This document shows positions 35,554-38,941 of a DNA stretch of 38,941 nt, one piece after another (the stretch's first letter is position 1; each line of letters starts with the position of its first letter). The notes below the pieces were generated by a model, which made no database searches, had not been told where the DNA came from, and saw only the letters and a list, made by a program, of their open reading frames with translations. A program made the translations under genes and the position numbers. The stretch comes from Nocardiopsis xinjiangensis YIM 90004. Lineage in GTDB: Bacteria > Actinomycetota > Actinomycetes > Streptosporangiales > Streptosporangiaceae. The DNA is taken from assembly GCF_000341145.1 (NCBI RefSeq), contig NZ_ANBE01000007.1, forward strand, positions 294,129 through 333,069. The letters run 5' to 3'.

Positions 35554-38079
35554 ATGGAATGCGTGAGTCTCATTGATGCGCTTCCGGCCGAACCAGAACC
35601 CGATTCCCTCTACGAGGCGTTCGCCCTGTGGGCCGAGGAGCAGGGCCTCACCCTCTATCCCCACCAGGAGGAGGCCCTCATCGAGGTCGTCTCCGGGGCC
35701 AACGTCATCCTCAACACCCCGACCGGCTCGGGCAAGAGCATGGTCGCCACCGGTGCCCTGTTCGCCGCGCTGGCCCGGGACGAGTGCGCGTTCTACACCG
35801 CCCCGATCAAGGCCCTGGTCTCGGAGAAGTTCTTCGACCTGTGCAAGATCTTCGGCACCGAGAACGTCGGCATGATGACCGGCGACGCCAGCGTCAACGC
35901 CGATGCGCCCATTGTGTGCTGCACGGCGGAGGTCCTGGCCCAGATCGCCCTGGCCGAGGGCAAGGACGCCGACATCAACACCGTCGTCATGGACGAGTTC
36001 CACTTCTACGCCGAGCCCGACCGCGGCTGGGCGTGGCAGGTACCGCTGCTGGAGATGCCGCAGGCGCAGTTCCTCCTGATGTCGGCCACGCTCGGTGACG
36101 TGAGCCGGTTCGAGGAGGACCTCACCGCGCGCACTGGCCGTTCGACCGCTGTGGTCTCCTCCGCCGAGCGCCCCGTGCCGCTGTACTACGACTACCGGAC
36201 CACCCCGCTGCACGAGACGCTCGAGGACCTGTTGGGCAGCGGCGGGGCCCCGGTCTACATCGTGCACTTCACCCAGGCGCAGGCGGTCGAGCGCGCCCAG
36301 TCGCTGACCAGCATCAACATGTGCACCAAGGAGGAGAAGGCGAAGATCGCCGAGGAGATCGGTGCCTTCCGCTTCACCACGAAGTTCGGGCGCAACCTGT
36401 CGCGGTACGTGCGCCACGGCATCGGTGTGCACCACGCGGGCATGCTGCCCAAGTACCGCCGCCTGGTGGAACGCCTGGCCCAAGCAGGTCTGCTCAAGGT
36501 CATCTGCGGCACCGACACCCTCGGTGTGGGAGTGAACGTGCCCATCCGCACGGTGCTGTTCACGGCGCTGAGCAAGTACGACGGTGTGCGGGTGCGGCGT
36601 CTGCGGGCGCGTGAGTTCCACCAGATCGCGGGGCGCGCGGGCCGGGCCGGCTACGACACCGTCGGCAACGTGGTCGTCCAGGCGCCCGAGCACGTCATCG
36701 AGAACGAGAAGGCGCTGGCCAAGGCGGGCGACGACACGAAGAAGCGCCGCAAGGTCGTGCGCAAGAAGGCACCGGACGGGTTCGTGGCCTGGGACGAGGC
36801 GACCTTCGGCAAACTCGTGGAGGCCGAGCCCGAGCCGTTGAACTCCCGGTTCAAGGTCAGCAACGCGATGTTGCTCAGCGTCATCGCCCGCCCCGGCAAC
36901 TGCTTCACCGCGATGAAGCACCTGCTCACCCAGAACCACGACGACCGCAGGACGCAGCGCCGCCACATCAGCGAGGCGATCGCGATCTACCGGTCCCTGC
37001 TGGACGGCGGCATCGTGGAGACGCTGGAGGAACCGGACGAGTTGGGCCGCACCGCCCGCCTCACCGTGGACCTGCAGGCCGACTTCGCGCTCAACCAACC
37101 GTTGTCGACCTTCGCCCTGGCGGCGCTGGAACTGCTGGACGCGGAGTCCCCGACCTACCCCCTGGACGTGCTCAGCGTCGTGGAGTCCACGCTCGACGAC
37201 CCGCGCAAGATCCTGGGCGCCCAGCTCAACAAGGCCCGGGGCGAGGCGGTCGCGCAGATGAAGGCCGACGGCATCGAGTACGAGGAACGCATGGAGCGGC
37301 TGGAGGAGGTCGAGTACCCCAAGCCGCTCGTGGAGCTCCTGGACCACGCCTACGAGGTCTACCGCCAGGGCCACCCGTGGGTGGGCGACCACCCGCTCCA
37401 GCCCAAGTCGGTGGTGCGGGACATGCTCGAGCGCGCGATGACCTTCACCGAGTTCGTGGGCCACTACGACCTGGCACGTTCGGAGGGCCTGGTCCTGCGG
37501 TACCTGGCCGGCGCGTACAAGGCGCTGAACCAGACGGTGCCCGACGACGCCAAGACCGAGGAGCTGCGCGACCTCATCGAGTGGCTGGGCGAGCTGGTGC
37601 GCCAGGTCGACTCGAGCCTGCTCGACGAATGGGAGCAGCTCACCAACCCCGAGCCCGAGGCCGCCGACGAGGCGGGCAGGACCGAGGAGCTGGAGGAACG
37701 GGTGCGCCCGGTGACCGCCAACACCCGGGCTTTCCGCATCATGGTGCGCAACGAGATGTTCCGCCGGGTGGAGCTGGCTGCACGCGGGGCCCACACCGAG
37801 CTGAGCAGACTCGAGCCCGAGGGCGACTGGGACGCCGAGGACTGGGAGGAGGCGCTGGACGCCTACTTCGAGGACCACGACGTCATCGGCATCGGCCCGG
37901 ACGCGCGCGGCCCGAACCTGCTCCGGATCGAGGAGGGCCAGGGCGTGTGGAAGGTCCGCCAGACCCTCGCCGATCCCGAGGGCGACCACGACTGGGGCAT
38001 CGACGCCGAGGTGGACCTGCCCGCCTCCGATGCCGAAGGGCGTGCGGTCGTACGGGTACTGGACCTCAACCGGCTCTGA
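35554..38079 (+). CDS. Superfamily 2 Ski2-like helicase with DUF3516 C-terminal region
   Basis: An 841-residue protein. ATG 35554 has GGAG 8 nt upstream; GTG 35563 is a weaker alternative. N-terminal RecA half: Q-motif-like YPHQEEALIEVVSG, Walker A TPTGSGKS (about 55-62), TAPIKALV, Walker B DEFH (147-150), and SAT (motif III). Second half: HHAGMLPKYRR, TDTLGVGVNVP and motif VI QIAGRAGRAG. After about residue 400 comes the actinobacterial DUF3516 region with long acidic helices (EELRDLIEWLGELVRQVDSSLLDEWEQ in part). Ski2-type helicases unwind RNA or DNA; the substrate of DUF3516 members is not established. It is transcribed alone. Confidence 0.93.
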   Translation: MECVSLIDALPAEPEPDSLYEAFALWAEEQGLTLYPHQEEALIEVVSGANVILNTPTGSGKSMVATGALFAALARDECAFYTAPIKALVSEKFFDLCKIFGTENVGMMTGDASVNADAPIVCCTAEVLAQIALAEGKDADINTVVMDEFHFYAEPDRGWAWQVPLLEMPQAQFLLMSATLGDVSRFEEDLTARTGRSTAVVSSAERPVPLYYDYRTTPLHETLEDLLGSGGAPVYIVHFTQAQAVERAQSLTSINMCTKEEKAKIAEEIGAFRFTTKFGRNLSRYVRHGIGVHHAGMLPKYRRLVERLAQAGLLKVICGTDTLGVGVNVPIRTVLFTALSKYDGVRVRRLRAREFHQIAGRAGRAGYDTVGNVVVQAPEHVIENEKALAKAGDDTKKRRKVVRKKAPDGFVAWDEATFGKLVEAEPEPLNSRFKVSNAMLLSVIARPGNCFTAMKHLLTQNHDDRRTQRRHISEAIAIYRSLLDGGIVETLEEPDELGRTARLTVDLQADFALNQPLSTFALAALELLDAESPTYPLDVLSVVESTLDDPRKILGAQLNKARGEAVAQMKADGIEYEERMERLEEVEYPKPLVELLDHAYEVYRQGHPWVGDHPLQPKSVVRDMLERAMTFTEFVGHYDLARSEGLVLRYLAGAYKALNQTVPDDAKTEELRDLIEWLGELVRQVDSSLLDEWEQLTNPEPEAADEAGRTEELEERVRPVTANTRAFRIMVRNEMFRRVELAARGAHTELSRLEPEGDWDAEDWEEALDAYFEDHDVIGIGPDARGPNLLRIEEGQGVWKVRQTLADPEGDHDWGIDAEVDLPASDAEGRAVVRVLDLNRL

Positions 38080-38081
38080 GA

Positions 38082-38129
38082 GCGCGACGGGGTCCGGCCC
38101 GGACGTGGGTCCGGCCGCACCCCGCGCGC
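38082..38129. terminator. Complex hairpin between the helicase and the deaminase gene
   Basis: GGGGT/ACCCC (38089-38093 with 38119-38123) is extended by GCGCG/CGCGC with a 2-nt bulge, and encloses an inner CCGGAC/GTCCGG hairpin. It lies just past the helicase stop and 20 nt from the convergent deaminase stop, so it may serve both. Confidence 0.5.
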
Positions 38130-38151
38130 GTGTGCGCTTCGCCCTCCGCGC

Positions 38152-38649
38152 TCAGAGCGTGCCCAGCAGGTGGGCGTTGGCAGCGCGCACGCCCCCGGCC
38201 AGGTCGGGGCGCTCGATGACGGTACGGCCGGCCGCGCGCAGGCGTTCGGCGCCGTCGCAGTCGACGAACAGCTCCGGCTCGCGCCAGGCGAAGACCACCC
38301 GGGGAACGGGTGTGGTCAGGATCAGGGTGCTGCACGCACGCGGGCGCGAGGATCGGAAGCTGCACGGCTCCAGCGAGGTGTAGATCGTGGCCTCCACCAG
38401 GCGCGGATCGTCCGCCTCGATCTCGCGCAGGGCCACCTCCTCGGCGTGGTCGTGCGGGTCGTCCCGGCGCGAGTACCCCTGCCCGAGCACGGTGCCGTCG
38501 GCGGCGACCACGACCGCGCCGACGGAGAAGGCGGTCTCCGAGGGCGGGCAGTGCCCGGAGAGTTCGACGGTGCGCCGCAGCCAGTACGCGTCGGCCTCGC
38601 CCTCGCCGGGAACGGGCCCGGAGCGGCAGCTCATGTCCGTGCCTTTCAT
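38152..38649 (-). CDS. RibD-type pyrimidine deaminase (separate deaminase protein)
   Basis: A 165-residue zinc deaminase. The zinc site is HAEE (His ligand and catalytic Glu) and EPCSFRSSRPRACSTLI (two Cys). The pattern places it with RibD N-terminal domains and related cytidine deaminase-like enzymes; RibD deaminates a diaminopyrimidine ribityl-phosphate precursor of riboflavin. Two ATG codons (38649 and 38634) lie in an exact 15-bp tandem repeat, each with AAGG before it, so the true start is open. It overlaps the upstream reductase gene by an ATGA. Substrate (riboflavin pathway or a specialised one) is not shown by the sequence. Confidence 0.85.
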   Translation of the reverse strand: MKGTDMSCRSGPVPGEGEADAYWLRRTVELSGHCPPSETAFSVGAVVVAADGTVLGQGYSRRDDPHDHAEEVALREIEADDPRLVEATIYTSLEPCSFRSSRPRACSTLILTTPVPRVVFAWREPELFVDCDGAERLRAAGRTVIERPDLAGGVRAANAHLLGTL

Positions 38650-38660
38650 GTCCGTGCCTT
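38631..38660. repeat. 15-bp perfect tandem duplication at a stop/start junction
   Basis: TCATGTCCGTGCCTT occurs twice back to back (38631-38645 and 38646-38660). On the minus strand each copy carries AAGG, a 7-nt spacer and ATG; the upstream copy also carries the TGA of the reductase gene. The 15-nt unit keeps the deaminase frame and adds five residues (MKGTD). Confidence 0.9.
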
Positions 38661-38941
38661 CAGGCAGTAGCGCAGCACGGCCACGTCACCCAGGGAGCGA
38701 GCCTCGACCAGGCTCATGGGCGCGGTGGGGTTGTGAGGGTAGGCACCCGGCATGACGAAGTTCGGGGCGCTCTCCTCCCCGATGAAGAAGGGGGCCACGG
38801 CCAGGCGCAGCTCGTCGGCCAGACCGGAGGTCAGGAACATCGTGTGCACGTGGCCGCCGCCCTCCACGACGAGCCGTTGGACCCCGCGGGCGGCCAGGTC
38901 GGCCAGGATCGCCTCGACGGTCGGCGGGGCCCCGGCGGCGA
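38646..38941 (-). CDS. RibD C-terminal-type pyrimidine reductase (dihydrofolate reductase fold), truncated by the window edge
   Basis: The frame is open to the right edge; only the last 98 residues or so are present. The RibD_C signature RLVVEGGGHVHTMFL and the SGLADELRLAVAPFFIGEESAPNF stretch mark an NADPH-dependent pyrimidine reductase of the riboflavin pathway or a relative. The end SLGDVAVLRYCLKART matches the last strand. Its stop overlaps the start of the deaminase gene (ATGA). Having reductase then deaminase as separate coupled genes is the reverse of fused RibD, in which the deaminase comes first. Confidence 0.85.
   Translation of the reverse strand, partial: AAGAPPTVEAILADLAARGVQRLVVEGGGHVHTMFLTSGLADELRLAVAPFFIGEESAPNFVMPGAYPHNPTAPMSLVEARSLGDVAVLRYCLKART

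Overview
The window is GC-rich chromosomal DNA from an actinomycete. Codons end mostly in G or C, GTG starts are common, hairpin terminators lack U-runs, and there is a CebR-type operator, a PAC2 protein, an actinobacterial DUF3516 helicase and a split RibD pair. The gene set would suit Nocardiopsis or a close relative, but that is inference. I see no transposase, integrase, phage gene, CRISPR array or rRNA. One tRNA (anticodon CAT) is present.

Layout. 1-3.7 kb: the end of a VanY-type D-Ala-D-Ala carboxypeptidase, a degenerate FAH-fold protein, a CebR-like LacI repressor and a GH1 beta-glucosidase with a perfect CebR-type operator in its leader. 3.9-5.6 kb: metNI, a methionine ABC importer without metQ. 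6.3-9.0 kb: two envelope proteins, one a coiled-coil protein with a metallopeptidase-like C-terminal domain, the other a Pro/Gly-rich single-pass membrane protein. 9.1-11.8 kb: B12-independent methionine synthase metE behind a cobalamin riboswitch and a candidate promoter. 12.0-15.3 kb: two tandem paralogous PdaC-like polysaccharide deacetylases. 15.2-17.3 kb: a PAC2 gene translationally coupled to pyrD. 17.7-19.4 kb: an ABC-class ATPase (COG3044 type). 20.2-23.6 kb: an unknown 140-aa protein, a PhzF-family protein, an Lrp regulator and an acidic tail-anchored protein. 24.2-27.3 kb: kynA-kynU for tryptophan catabolism, divergent from an Lrp-family regulator coupled to a DUF4031 gene. 27.6-33.3 kb: an MFS transporter, a DeoR regulator, a GDPD-fold protein that has lost its active site, a TetR regulator and a membrane-anchored SGNH hydrolase. 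34.1-38.9 kb: tRNA-CAT, malate dehydrogenase, the helicase, then a deaminase and a truncated reductase of the RibD type.

Most of this is core metabolism and envelope maintenance with local regulators beside their likely targets: CebR with bgl, Lrp with kynAU, DeoR with the GDPD pseudoenzyme, and the B12 riboswitch with metE. Two loci concern methionine supply (uptake by metNI, synthesis by metE). At least four genes (VanY, the coiled-coil protein, two deacetylases) point to peptidoglycan. I did not find an obvious complete new system. The least explained items are the two apparent pseudoenzymes (FAH fold and GDPD fold), the acidic tail-anchored protein without a visible signal peptide, the 140-aa unknown, and the duplicated start signal at the split RibD junction.
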